Positions 51,061 through 63,934 of a stretch of DNA of 64,000 nucleotides are shown here, one piece after another. The notes beneath the pieces are model-generated. The model was not told where the DNA came from, did no database searches, and saw nothing but the letters and a program-made list of their open reading frames with translations. Made by a program: the position numbers and the translations under genes. Every line of letters starts with the position of its first letter. The stretch's first letter is position 1. Source of the DNA: Rapana venosa (lineage: Eukaryota; Mollusca; Gastropoda; Neogastropoda; Muricidae). The DNA lies in contig CM054140.1 in the NCBI GenBank assembly GCA_028751875.1, positions 50,115,671 through 50,179,670 on the forward strand, written 5' to 3'.

Positions 51061-51437
51061 ATACTGTCATTGGGCAGACTATCAGGAATATTCATGTAGT
51101 AGTTTCTGAGTAAGAGGGATATGAACATAGCAGTGGTACATAAGAATTTTATTCCCCGGCATATAGGGTGCACTTGTACTGGGCATTAAGAGGTTAATAC
51201 TCATTTTGTGTGTGCTTCTCTGTCTTTATTACTGAAAAGGGTTATTATTGGAAGGGTGTTGTTTTGCTGTTGTTGTTGTTGTTGCTGCTGCCTTGTGTTT
51301 GTCCTTATGATATTATTATAGAAGTATCCATTTTTCAGAATTCTATGGTTTTGCGTTTTATGTAGTTTTTTACTGCTTTTGTTAGTTAATAAAACATGTC
51401 TTCCCATTTTTTTTTTTCTTCAGCTTTTAATTATATG

Positions 51438-51698
51438 TAAGGGGATGGTATAGCTGAGTTGTTGGAGCACCTGCTTTCCCCCAGCCAGGGTTAGCAGTAT
51501 CAAGCAGGGTTACACTTGGATGGGTGACTGTTTGTGCACCTTGGCTTCAGTACAGTCCCCCAGTCCACCCAGCTGTAAATGGGTACCTGCCCTCTTTAGG
51601 GTCAGGGAAGGTAAAGCAGCGAGGGAGAGGAGATGGGTGCCACCCTCAATATGCTGGCCCTAGAGAAGTGAGGTCTATGACACCTTGCTCCCTTATGG

Positions 51699-51705
<7 letters not shown>
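51438..51705 (+). mobile_element. tRNA/5S-headed SINE, copy 4
   Basis: Diverged head (tatagctgagttgttggagc), 5S-like ttggatgggtgac and an intact body. It ends at a CA microsatellite (51702-51730). Confidence 0.8.
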
Positions 51706-51732
<27 letters not shown>

Positions 51733-53634
51733 CGTTACAAGTAGTTCACAATTGTTTGTTTTCCAACATTAGAGTATTTTTCAATTGTTCTGGGTTTTTG
51801 TTAATTTTTTTATTTCTTTGCCATGTTTTTTGCAACATACTTTTTATATAGTTTGGAATAGTCTTTTAATGTGCATTCATACCAACACGTATCTCTTCTA
51901 CTTAAAGCCCTTTCTCATTATGCTGCCCCCCCCCCCCCATCGTCTAATATCACTTTAAGTGAACAGACGTAAAATTGAAGACACACACACACACACACAC
52001 ACAATATATATATATATATAATTCCAAGTGCAGGTAACCATTTACAACTTCTCCTTCATATTAAAAGTGATTTATCACAAATTCCATTAAAAAAGGAAAA
52101 AAAAGAAAGCCATATAAAATATCATTCAATGGGAGCATCCTAGGCATCGGTGATTAAGGACCATGCCATTGGCCTGATCTGACTGGAGTTTCGTCTCTTC
52201 TATGAGCCCTTGTCTGAGGTTCCAGTGGTGAGTGATGCTTCACCCTCGGTGGTACCTTACAGCAGGATACTTTTCGTATTTGGAAGTACCAGTTGCACTC
52301 ACAAGAATGTTTGATATTCAGTCATATAAATATTGTTGGAGTATGACTGTCTATATAGCATGGTTCTTTGAAAGAGTCACTCAGTGACATGGAAATTTCT
52401 CTTCCAATGTGCATTTACAATATATATATATGTGCAGTTTAGTGTTTAATCTTTCCTATGACACCTAACACAATAATATCATTCTATTCTGGGTACAGGT
52501 AAGAGTTGTTGTTTAGGTATGGATAAAAACATGGAAAAACTATCAGACTTTGAGCATTGTCGGGAATGGAGCACTATCTGCCACCAAGGAATCAGACTAT
52601 ACATGGCACCTGTGGCCACCAGTGAGATTCAAAGCATCACTTGAGAATGGTGGGAATCCGAAGCCTGTTGCTTCAGTCATAGGTCTATCTCACTTTGTTG
52701 AGGTTAAGATGTTCAGCTTCTTCCTTTCACGAACCACAAAGTGGGGAAAACACAGGCTGGTGGTTGTATGTGCATGTAGAGGAGTGAGTGAGTGCTGAAG
52801 TAAAAGTCTGTTTTACCTACCACTGCTACAGTGACATGAATCTAGCAGGCATTATTCACTGTCTCCCCCCTCTCTCTCTCTCCTCTTTTTGTTATTGATA
52901 TTATTCTTCTCCTTTTCTTTTCCTCTTCTTTGATTTTCTTTTTCCCTTCTTGGGCCATTTTCTTTTCTTATAATTATGTGTTTGATTTTGTGTTTATTTT
53001 GCCAATCCTTTTCTTGTAATCTGGAAATGAGTCATTGGAAGTAATATTGGCATAATCAGCATATTCTCTTTGTCCCATCCCAAAGGAGCTGGACTGTAAA
53101 TGGCTCAAGGATTGAATGGTGTGTATTGACATGGTTAAAGTATGTGGATTAAAGTAAGTGTTTTGCAAATGTGACTGTTTTGATATTATGAAGGTTTTGT
53201 GTGGTGTGCATTTTGGGCTATTTGGTTGATTTGTTAATAGTTTGACTGTCTTGTATAAACAAAGTTAACACTTGCTTTTAGCTGAGCTAAAACAACACGA
53301 GTGAATTACATTGTATACTTGCCCTGTGTGAAAGGATTCACCAGTCAGTTATTCAGTGACCGGTAAGTAACCATAGAACAAAACATTAGCCTGTTCACAG
53401 ATTTGTTGTCACTTTAGGGACACTTAGTAATCTGCTTTTCTAAGATAGATGAAAGAAAATCTAAGCAAAACCAAAACTAAAAAGACGTAACAACCTCCAC
53501 CCCCTTGAAAGGAACACTGTTTGCTGTTTTTTGTGTATGAGTGGTAGATAGGATTCATAGCACAGAATAATGCTGTAATGATTCCCAAATTCTAGGCATT
53601 TGTAGGGTTTTGTGTTCTATCTAAAAGGATTTTT
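51706..53634. other. No gene seen; short CA, TA and CT repeats
   Basis: (ca)n at 51702-51730 and 51980-52003, (ta)n at 52004-52020, and C/T-rich at 52860-52960. No conserved coding sequence recognised. Confidence 0.5.
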
Positions 53635-53970
53635 CATTGGTCAGAACATTGCGCTCGCAATCTGATGACCCGGGTTCGATTCCCGTTGAAGGGGATATTT
53701 TCCCCTGGAGTTAACATCAGTGCAGACTCCACTCTCCCCAAAAGTCCTTCGGAGGAGACTATAAACCGAGGCCCCGTGTGCGAACGCATGCAAAAGATTT
53801 TGCGCACACGTTAAATCCTGTTCTGCTGTTCGTAAAGTAGGCCATTGTGTGCCGGTGGGAACAGATGACAAATTTACAAAAACAGCATACAGAGGGGGAC
53901 TGGATGTAAAAAAAAGCACATAAGTGCTTATTCCATTATCCTCGATATAAAAGAATTAAATAAAAACATT
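53635..53970 (+). mobile_element. Family A SINE, first bases missing
   Basis: It starts inside the A box (ttggtcagaacattgcgctc). B box gggttcgattcccg, intact body, and tail ggatgtaaaaaaaagcacat followed by A-rich sequence. Confidence 0.88.
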
Positions 53971-53974
53971 TTAA

Positions 53975-56445
53975 AAATAAATAATGACATTCTGTTGAAT
54001 CCAGCTCTCACTGACTTATAACAGCCCGAGTCTTCCAAAAGTCATAAGGTTTCTCAGGCAACTCAGCACAGGAAATGAAAATGAACCCACTGCTATGATA
54101 TAAGCAGACTCAGAGGATGTTTATATCAAAGTTAATTAACATTGAGTACTATAGTAAAGAAAGGTTTTCTGCTTTTAAAATGACCACTAGACAAGGGTAG
54201 AAACCTCTACTGTTCCATTGCTCAATTTTTTTTTAAAGATAAATCAATGACTAAAACCAGTATCACCTTTTAATTTAATGGACAATAAAGTGTTTAATTT
54301 TACTTATATTTAGATATACCAGTTAAATGAAAAATGTGAGCTGTGATGGGTGAAGGGGACAAACAGTGTTGAATGTTACTTTTTTAGTCATGTTTTTCAT
54401 TTTAATGTAAAATTACTTATACAGGTTATATATATAGGTATTGATTATACTGATCATATATTTCAAGAGATGGCATTAAATGATAGCGCGTGCATGCGTA
54501 GAGGGTTGTCGGCTTTTGAGTCATTATGTGACTTTTCAATCTATATTGTTTATTAATGCATGCTGTGTAAATGTAATTTTAAAATGCCACTCAATTTCTC
54601 TAGTTGAGACATTAAAGTAGTCTTGATGTCCTAAAAAAGGTAAAGTAAAATTCAAAAAGAAAAGTTCAAACAAGCAAAACAAGAAACAAGGGGCCATGCA
54701 AACAATGCAAACATTCTCATTCCAATATGAATTAGATTGGTTTGGTTTGCAAAACATTTTAAAATTGGTATGCTTGGGCAGAGGATGATCAGAGGCATTG
54801 AAAGCCTGTTTTTACAAAAGGGAAAGAAGTCTTTAGAGCACCAATCACTGACAGCTCCTGTGCAATTGGAATGTTAGCCCACATGTGCTTTTTTACATCC
54901 AGTCCCCGTGTGCATTGGGAGGTGGGTGGGGGTATATGTTTATTCTTATTGATTCATTTATTTCTTTGTTTCTCCATTCTCTATTTATCTTTTTACTAGA
55001 TAGTTGTAGATCCTTACAGCAGTAATGTATTTGTATAGTCATCATTTTTGTTTGAAATGTTGATCTTTTTCTACTTTCGATCCAACCATAGTGTAGTTTT
55101 ATGTCTGCCTTTATGTTGAAGATATAACTCTGTGTGCTTTGTAAATGATTTTTTCCCTGTTTAACCTGGAAAATGGTGTGCCTCTTAATCCATCCATAAG
55201 TAATATGTTTTACTTTTGGAATGAGCGTATTTTCACGATGTGTCACATCACTGTAGGTTGTCTTCCAGTGATATTATGGATATACTGTTCAATTTTTGTG
55301 CTGTATTTGAGAAAGTAGAGGTGGATTGCAGTATATATGGGGCAGGTGATTTGAATCAAGAGATTGTGCATTGTATGTGTATGGCATATGTTTGAGTTTG
55401 ATGTAGTGTGTGTGTTCAGAAATGCAAAACTGTATGTTTTGATACATATTCACAGATTGGTTAATCTAGCAGCTCCATCCTCACATGATTTCTGACTGAA
55501 GCCTTTATTTGTTTGTCTGTCATAAATCATGATCAAATTGTGGTTGTGTGAAGTAAACCGCCAAACTTTAGCTGAAGCGTAGGTTTCAGCAAGCTTCAGT
55601 GCTGAAGCGATAGCTTTCCCGCTGAGTTCCACTTTGAGACTTGAGGAAAAATGTCTTGGCATCTCCAGGTGGGATGGAGTTGCTGGATGGTTGGGTGCAT
55701 GACGTTTCTAGTTTGGTAGGATGGTATAGATTTATTGTTTTGTATTGTTTTATCTGTTTGCAGTCACACGCACACACACACACACACTCACAACACTACC
55801 ATCATATTGTAAGAATGACACTGTGGTTGGTTTACTTTTCTAGTGTATGTTATTATATTACTTTGAGTATTTGCACCTCCCAGTGACAATGCTCATGGAA
55901 AATAATCCCATTACAAATAAAATGAGACATTGTATAATCTACTAGGGGAAAACTGGCATATTTTTACAAATGTACATAGTGTATGCTGACAAGAATGTGC
56001 TTTGAAGATATGATCTGGCTGCAAATATAATCAGAAATTTTATTAGGTCAATTAGCTTACAGATCACTGTCAGCTGCATGTTATGAATATTTTTCTTCAA
56101 AAGCTATCACACTTATCCACAAACATCCATGCAGATCTATTTGCTCAGAGTTTGTTTTCATGTTGATTGTGATAATGCACATTGTATGTGTGTGTGCATA
56201 ACGATGCCATTTGCTATGAAAATAAAGGTGATACAGCTGTTTGTGAGAACATGATTCTCATGTGTCACTGTGTGCTGCATTTTCAGAGTTGTTAATACAG
56301 TTTGAACATTTCAGATGTTTTGAACAAAATGGCAGGGCATGTAGTAAGCAAATACTGTGCATTCCAATTAGTTTTGAAAGCAGCATTTGCTTAGTTGCTG
56401 TAAATATGGTAACATAAAGGCTGGGAGGGAGGGGGGGATAAAACC
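53975..56445. other. No gene seen; AT-rich flank
   Basis: Only a SINE tail scrap (54872-54915) and a short CA repeat (55766-55788) stand out. AATAAA motifs occur at about 55916 and 56220. Confidence 0.5.
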
Positions 56446-56449
56446 ATCT

Positions 56450-56725
56450 GATGGTTAAAACAGTGGAGTTGTGATCTGACAGTAATCCAGAGACATGGGA
56501 TTGGATCACTCATATCCCGTAAGTCAGAATGCAGCTAATTTAATGGTGGGAAACAGTCACTTTTGCAAAATCTCACCATTGGTGAACCTCAGAGCTAACC
56601 TGAGAAACCAAAACAAAAACAACAAAAAATCACTCATGAGTGGTCCATTTGAGGGGATTTTCCTCCTGGAGTTAATAATTCTGATGATTCCTGTCCTCTG
56701 GAAGTTCTTCAGAGAAGGGGGTCTT
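56450..56725 (+). mobile_element. Old tRNA-headed SINE
   Basis: A head-like stretch (ctgatggttaaaacagtgga..gggattggatcac), a block shared with three other places (gtcagaatgcagctaattta..aaaatctcaccattgg), then a family A-like ggggattttcctcctggagt. It ends at a (TA)n run. Confidence 0.5.
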
Positions 56726-56738
56726 CTGTGCAAGTGCA

Positions 56739-56739
<1 letters not shown>

Positions 56740-56789
<50 letters not shown>

Positions 56790-57814
56790 TGCATGTGTTG
56801 ATTATTCATCAAAATAGGCCAGCTATGAAGAGTAAAGCATAACCAAACATACAGTCTGTGGTCTGAAAGTGTCAGTTCAGTGTTATAACGATTCTTTACT
56901 GAGTTTAGATTAAATCAAGTCAAAGAAAGAAGACAAGAATACTTGCTGTAGTTGTTTTTTTATTTGTATAATATTGTCAGGATTATACAGTGGACTACAA
57001 GAAAAGATGTGTTAACAAATATCCCCAAAGTCATAACAAGTCCCATGGGTAAGGTAATAGGCTTGCACTCTGAATAGTTCTGAAGCCACGAGTGACTACT
57101 TCAAATCTGAATTTAACCTGGTGGCTTCAAATTGGGATTTTCCAGATCTTTACTCCCCATTCATGGTTACACTCATGCATATTTATGGCCAAGTATGTAC
57201 ATGTTAAAGATCCTGTAATTTATATCAGTGATTGATGTGTTCTTCTTTGTTGTTGAACCCTCAGACAGCAACTATTGTCTGCCATATAAGCAAAAAATAA
57301 TGCGTTGCACTGCCGTTAAGGGCTTGACAAGTCAGGCCCAGTGCATCCGACTTAAATGTGAGAGATATTTTTTTCTTTTAAGTCTTACTAGATAAAAAAG
57401 GCTGGAGAGTAGACCAAGAAAGCGGAAAATAGACAAGAAAGAGGTGACATGAAGAAAAGAAACAAAGAGAGAGATAGAAAAGAGGAAATTCCTAGCACAG
57501 AATTTCCAGAAGGTGGGGATGCTATTTATACTGACAGGCCCCTAGCATCCCTAAGGGGGATGGTGTGTTTTAGAAGAATGGAAACACTTGGCATGCCCTT
57601 CAGGTTCTCTAGTTGTGGATTGTGCTGTTTATCAAGCATCTGCTGACTGGGAACCTTAGTGTCATGGTCTTCTATATAAATGTGAAAATTATGGAACACT
57701 GGAAAAAAACTTCACTCACAGCTACCATCCACTGGTGTTTTCCCAGAAAGTTTTCAGTTTGTACGCAAGGCTTTGGGTGTTTTTTTGTTGCTTTTTATGC
57801 CTCTACTCCCCCAA
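56740..57814. other. No gene seen; (TA)n at the left
   Basis: (ta)n at 56741-56785. Around 57200, catgttaaagatcctgtaat resembles, inverted, the block near 63118 (attacaggatctttaac), so an old dispersed repeat is likely. Confidence 0.45.
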
Positions 57815-60800
57815 TAGTCTCTCCTTAATACCCCCTAGTCTCCCCTTAACATCCCTCTACTCTCCTCATAGTCTCCCTCTAGTCTGCCCTTTATATATAA
57901 CCCTCTACTCCCCCCAGGCCCATAGTCTGCCCTTAATATATTTTGCTAGTCTCCCCTTAGTATCCCTCTAATCCCCCATAGTCTCCCCTTAATATCCTTC
58001 TACTCCTCCCATAGTCTCCCCTTAATATCCTTCTACTCCTCCCATTGACTTACTTGACTTATGCCTCTTGGTTCCTTGGGGAACATAGGGCTGCAACAAC
58101 ACCCCTCCAACGAACTCGGTTTTGGGAGATCCTCTTCAGCTCGGCCCATGTCATTCCGGCTGCCTTCGTTTCTTCATCAACACTTCTGCGCCAGGTCTGT
58201 TTTGGTCGACCAACTTTCCGCTTCCCTTGTGGATTCCAGTCAAGGGCTTGTCTGGTGACATGTGACGCAGGCTTGCGGAGTGTATGGCCGATCCATCCCC
58301 ACTTCCTTTGTTTAATAATGGACTCAATTGGGGTTTGTCTGGTCCTGTCCCACAGTTGTTTGTTGGATATGACTTCCGGCCACCTGATGTTGAGGATGTA
58401 CCTGAGGCATTTGTTAGTAAAGACTGGAGTTTGTGGGTGTTGGTTTTTGTTACCCGCCAGGTTTCTGAGCCATAAAGTAGGACCGATTTGACATTGGTGT
58501 TGTAGATCCGAATCTTGTTTTGAAATGAGAGGGCTGTTGACCTCCAAATTGGCTGAAGGGTGTTGAAGGCGTGACGGGCTTTGTTGATTCGGCACTTGAT
58601 GTCTTCATCTGTTCCCCCATCTTTACTGACGACACTGCCCAGGTAAATAAACTTGGTGACTTCTTTGATGGTTTCTTGCTGCAGTCGCACTGGGTCATGT
58701 GTTTTGTTGTTCACCCTCATGACCTCCGTCTTCCCGATGTTGATTTGGAGGCCAGTCTTTTCAGCTTCGTCAGCAACACGACAGAGCTTCTCTTGTGCAT
58801 CTTGTTGCCTGTGGGAGAGAAGGCTGATGTCGTCTGCGAAGTCCAGGTCTTCCAGCTGCTTCATGAGGCTCCACTGTATGCCGGTTCTCCGGCCTGCTGT
58901 GGCTTGCCGCATTATCCAGTCAACCACCAGCAGGAAGATGGTTGGCGACAACAGACAGCCCTGACGAACACTGGTCTGTACGGAGAAGGGTTCCGTCAGT
59001 TTCCCTTCATGGATGACTTGACAGGTGGCATCTTTATATAGCTGCTGGATGATGGTGATGAACTTTGGTGGAAAGCCATAGTGATGCATCAGTTTCCAAA
59101 TGACAACGCTGTCAAATGCCTTCTGGAAGTCGACAAAGACTGAATATAGGGGGGTCTGCCACTCCAGGGACTGCTCAATGATGATGCGCATTGTGACGAT
59201 TTGATCTGTGCATGATCTATCTTGCCTAAAGCCTGCCTGTTCATCCCGAAGTGTCTTGTCCAGTGTTGTCTTCAGTCTGTCTAGCATGATCCAGTTGTTG
59301 CAGGAGGACAGGTCCCCTTTCTTTGGCAGCTTTACGAGATGGCCTTTCTTCCAGTCTTCTGGTACTCTCTCTTGCTCCCAGATCTTGTATAGGAGTGGGT
59401 ATAACATCTCAGTGGAAGTTTGGATGTCTTCCTTCAGTACTTCAGGTGGTATACCGTCGGGGCCTGCTGCTTTGCCTGATTTGAGTGACTTGATGGCTTT
59501 GGTGATCTCATTCTTGGTAGGGGGGCCGGTGTTGACGCCAAGGATTTAAGTAGGTGGGGGGATGTCTGGCGGCATGGGTGGTGCAGGTCTGTTGAGCGTT
59601 TCTTTGAAGTGCTCTGCCCATCTTGCTCTCTGGTCCTCCTCACCTGGAATGGTATGGCCATTCTTATCTTTGACCGGGCAGCTAGGTTTGTTGTTTGTTC
59701 CTGAGAGAGTTCTCGTGATCTCGTACAGTCTCTTCATATTTCTTTGGCCTGTTGCAGTCTCTGCTTCTTGAGTCAGTTCCTCAATGAATTTTCTCTTGTC
59801 TCTTCTTGCATTTCTCTTTACTGCCCGGTTTTTGTCCCAGTAGCATGCTTGCAGTTCCTGTTTCTTTTCTTGATCTTGTGTTGGTTGATCTGATCTTTCA
59901 GCTCTCGGTGATCAGTGCCCATGTTTCTGTTGTCAGCCACTCCTTGTATTTTCTTGTTTTCTTTCCCAGTACTGTTTGGCATGTTGTCTTCCAGGTCTCA
60001 CGCAGACTCTGCCATTGCTCGACTGTTTCCTCTGGCAGCTGGGAAAGCATACTGAAGTTGTTCCTCAGTTCGAGCCTGAATTCTTCTATTTTTTCTCTTT
60101 CCTTCAGGCTTTGCACGTTGAACTTGTGTGATGGCCTTCCTGCCCAGTCGATGTAGGCTTTGAGCTTGGTCTTGAGGATGGCAATAACAATGTTGATGTT
60201 CTGACGCTGCATCTGCTCCGCCCTTCACCCTGACATCATGCAGGCTCTTTCTCCACTTTCGCCCGATGGTGATGTGGTCAATCTGGTTTTCTGTCTTGCC
60301 ATCGGGGGAAGTTCATGGTCTTGTGGACTTTCTTGTGGGGAAAGATGGTGCCTCCAATGACCATTTTCATTTTGTTCTCCAGTGCCATGTCTGCCCATGA
60401 CCAGTTCTGTTTGTGTTGTCTGTCCCCACTTTGGCATTCATGTCTCCCATTAGTATGGTCCCTATTTGGTGCTTTGTCCATGATGGTCTGGACTTGTTCG
60501 AAGAAGTTTATCTTCTAACTCTGCTGTATTTGTTGGAGCGCACTGAAGGATAGTAACCTTTCTGCCTTTTGAGTTGAAGCGTGCTGTGAGGATCCGTGGT
60601 GACACTGGTTCCCAGGACTGCTTGCGTTGCTTCGGGTCTCATCAGCAGCGCTACTCCATGTGTGTGGGGCTGGCCTTCTTCCTGTCCAGAGTAGATGATA
60701 GTGTCTCCACTCGCAAGTTTTGTCTGCCCAGTTCCATTCCATCTGGTCTCGCACATGCCAAGGATCTTTAGGTTGTACCTGTGCATTTCTCTACTCACCT

Positions 60801-62172
60801 GTGCTGTTTTACCAGTTTCGTACAGGGTTCTGATGTTCCAGGTCCCTATCCTGGTTGTTGACTTGGTTGTTAGAAGAGTTGTCGGCGCACTGGCAGTCAC
60901 CGAAGGCAGTCATCAGCACACGTCATAGGCTCTACCAGAGAGGACTCTTCCCCAACCATGTCGCTCGTAAGAGGTACTGTTGCAGTTTCAGTAACAGACT
61001 GGTTTTTAACCCGGAGGACGAGGGTGCATCAGTCTGTCTCCTCCCCCACAGACCTGTTGAGCATGGTTGAACCTGCCAGAGGCCGAAGCCCCCGCCCATA
61101 TAGCTCTGGGGGTCATTGAAGCACGCAAGCCATACCACGACAAAGTGACACACCATCGGGACAGACTCCGCCCATAGTCTCCCCTTAATATCCTTCTACA
61201 TCCTCTATATCCGTCTCTCTCTACTACCCCCATAGTCTCTCTCTCCACAACCCCCATAGTCTCTCTCTACTACCCCTTAGTCTCTCTCTCTACAACCCCT
61301 TAGTCTCTCTCTCTACAACCCCCATAGTCTCGCTCCACAAACCCCATAGTCTCTCTCTCTACAACCCCCATAGTCTCGCTCCACAACCCCATAGTCTCGC
61401 TCTACAACCCCCATAGTCTCTCTCTACAACCCCCATAGTCTCTCTCTACTACCCCCATAGTCTCGCTCTACTACCCCCATAGTCTCTCTCGTCTCTCTCT
61501 ACAACCCCCATAGTCTCTCTCTACTACCCCCATAGTCTCTCTCGTCTCTCTCTACAACCCCCATAGTCTCACTCTACTACCCCCATAGTCTCTCTCGTCT
61601 CTCTCTACAACCCCCATAGTCTCTCTACAACCCCCATAGTCTCTCTCTACTACCCCCATAGTCTCTCTCGTCTCTCTCTACAACCCCCATAGTCTCGCTC
61701 TATTACCCCCATAGTCTCTCTCGTCTCTCTCTACAACCCCCATAGTCTCTCTACAACCCCCATAGTCTCGCTCTACAACCCCCATAGTCTCTCTCTACTA
61801 CCCCCATAGCCTCCCCTTTATATCCCTCTATCCCCATAGTCTCCCCTTCATATCCTACTCCCTCTCCCCATAGTCTCCATCTACTCTCCCCAAAGTTCTC
61901 CTCTACTCTGCATAATCATAATCTCCTACTTTCTCCCCATAATCTCCTATTCTCCTACTACTGTACTCTCTCTACTCCCCATAATCTTATTCCACTGTTC
62001 CCATAGTCTCTCTACTCCCCATAATTTTCTTCCACTGTTCCCATAGTCTCTCTCTACTCCCCATAATTTTCTTCCACTGTTCCCATAGTCTCTCTCTACT
62101 CCCCATAATTTTCTTCCACTGTTCCCATAGTCTCTCTCTACTCCCCATAATTTTCTTCCACTGTTCCCATAG
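57815..62172 (+). repeat. Pyrimidine-rich tandem array (catagtctcc/ctctacaacccc), split by a LINE
   Basis: Left part 57815-58043: irregular 30-40 bp units of ccccatagtctccccttaat and ctactcc. Right part 61172-61860: short units of tctctctacaacccccatag. Then 61990-62172: about four copies of a 42-bp unit (cccataattttcttccactg..tctctctact). The 58044-61172 LINE separates the two sides. Confidence 0.85.
58044..61172 (-). mobile_element. Nearly full-length non-LTR retrotransposon (LINE), degraded
   Basis: On the minus strand from right to left: a 5' untranslated part (about 60900-61172); an AP-endonuclease-like N terminus (TWNIRTLYETGK, CETRWNG, about 60500-60900; IGGTIFPHKKVHK near 60340); a linker (59546-60212); the reverse transcriptase (58700-59407) with FVDFQKAFD near 59130 and the catalytic FADDI near 58838; and a C-terminal segment (58059-58595) with WIGHTLRKP and GRPKQTWRR. 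The C-terminal part is in another frame, and the endonuclease and linker parts are broken by frame changes, so it is a pseudogene. Its 3' end is a TTGACTTACTTGACTTA-type tail. It sits inside a pyrimidine-rich tandem array. Clade not assigned. Confidence 0.9.
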
Positions 62173-62539
62173 AGACATGTCTACACACAAACTGGCCAGG
62201 CCATATCGTAAAATTCACAAATAACCACTTGCAATGTGACGGGCGCATTCCAGATTCGAACCCACGTCTTCAAGACCATAAGGATCAGAAGACAATCGTC
62301 TTACCCATTAGGCTATCGCGCTCGTCTATAATCTAACCCCACAATAAAAAATATATACCTAACTTTTGGGGCCATCAACAAAAAGAAGACAAAAGTTCAG
62401 TAATGAGTAGTACTCACATTGGTGTGTGGGTGGGTGTCCCCTGACCCCCGCTTTTTAGGAGGGGTTCACACCACTCCCTTACGCTCATCCTCATCGTCAT
62501 TTATCATCATGCAATATAAAAAAAATTTAAATAAATAAA

Positions 62540-63085
62540 AAATGTCTGATTCGATAGCCGCATCACTCTGGTCTCATGGTAATATCAGGTTTGATGTTCC
62601 CATACACTTCTGTGCATGTGGTGAGTTTGTGTCAGAGCCTTCGGGGTTCGAGGTTCCTGAAAGAAGGTTGTTTGAGTTAAGTTGTGATGGTCGCAACCCT
62701 GACCTCGCAACCTCACGGAGACTGGATGTAAAAAAGCATATGAGTGCTTATTCCATTATCCTCGAAATAAAGATTTAAGTTAAGTAAAGTTAGTACAGAG
62801 TTTAGAAGGTGGTGTCCTGCATATGCCAGCTAGTGACCAAGTAATAGTGCAGGGCCCCTCTGGCTGGTGGCCCTACAGCAGCCTGACACAGATAGGCTCC
62901 CTGTGGACTTCCGACCCTGGGGATGAGACAAAACGAATATGGCATGGCTGGGGTGAAGAGGCTTTTTATTTTTTCCTTTTTTTTTCGTTCCTGGGCCAGA
63001 GCTCTGAAGTTCAACAATGGTGAGATTTTGTGTATGCAACCAGTTTTGCCCACCATTATGGTGGCTGCATTCTGACTTTAGATAT
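62540..63085 (+). repeat. Dispersed repeat D, plus-strand copy, with a SINE tail inside
   Basis: Same blocks as 27540-27965 in the other orientation (catacacttctgtgcatgtg, gggcccctctggctggtggc). A family A SINE 3' end (62715-62776, gcatatgagtgcttattcca) is inserted in it. The right part (62985-63085) is the short block also seen near 1490, 16330 and 56515. Confidence 0.65.
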
Positions 63086-63381
63086 GTTCGTGTTTCCATA
63101 ACCCACTGAACGCTGACATGAATTACAGGATCTTTAACGTCTATAATTGATCTTCTGCATGTGTGTGATGTACATGAAGGGGATTAAGGCACTGGCAGGT
63201 CTGCACTTGAAGTTGACCTGGGGGATAAAGAAAAATCCCCACCCACCATTCTTGTTCCAAGAAGCCGAGTCTCTGCAGAGCACTACACAACCGGTCCACA
63301 CTTTTCTATTCACAATGTTGGTACCAGAAGGGAAAAAAAACAAACAAGAAATAAGAGAAGAAGCAAAGAATCCAGTTCAAG

Positions 63382-63594
63382 ATGGTGAACTCCTGTTGTA
63401 TGGAAGGCTGTCACAACAAACAAAGTCGGGGAAACCGACAGTCTTCACTACTGCACACCGAGGTGAAGGAAGGATATGGGGGAGGTGATATCGCCTTGGT
63501 GGAGAGAGAATGGTTGGAACCACTTCGGCGCAAAGATATTACATTTCAATTAAACACAGATTTGTTAACTCAGATTTGTTGGGGGACGGGATAG
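63382..63594 (+). pseudogene. THAP-domain-like N-terminal fragment, cut by a SINE
   Basis: The ATG in aagATGG opens MVNSCCMEGCHNKQSRGNRQ, which fits the start of a THAP zinc finger (C-x2-4-C near the N terminus). After this the expected SFHRIP-like part is not in frame. A later stretch in the same frame, LEPLRRKDITFQLNTD, looks like the end of a THAP domain, but the final C-x2-H is not seen. A SINE starts at 63581. It could be a broken THAP gene exon or a P-element-like transposase start. Confidence 0.5.
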
Positions 63595-63853
63595 CCTAGT
63601 GGTTAGAACATTGCGTTCGCAATCTGACGACCCGGGTTCGAATCCCGTTCAAGAGGATTTGTTCCCCTGGAGTTAACAGCAGTGCCGACTCCACTCCCTG
63701 CAAAAGTCCGAATGAGACTATAAACCGAGGCCCCGTATGCCGGTGGGAACAGATGACAAAATTTGCAAAAACGCATACACACGGGGACTGGATGTAAAAT
63801 CACATGAGTACTTATTCCATTATCCTCGATATAAAAGAATAAATAAATAAATA
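63581..63853 (+). mobile_element. Family A SINE inserted beside the THAP-like fragment
   Basis: gggggacgggatagcctagt head, B box gggttcgaatcccg, and a body shortened by an internal deletion (the CGCACA.. section between the ccccgtatg and ccggtgggaac parts is missing). Ends in (AATA)n. It interrupts the coding-like frame that ends just upstream. Confidence 0.88.
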
Positions 63854-63907
63854 GCTCCAGCCACATTCTAAGTTATGGGTTTTTATGGGTGTTACAAGTT
63901 AGCCAGG

Positions 63908-63934
63908 GGTTTAATCACAGTTCTTGATTAAACC
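63908..63934. other. Perfect inverted repeat (10-bp arms, 7-bp loop)
   Basis: ggtttaatca, loop cagttct, tgattaaacc. No T run follows. Its function is unknown. Confidence 0.6.
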
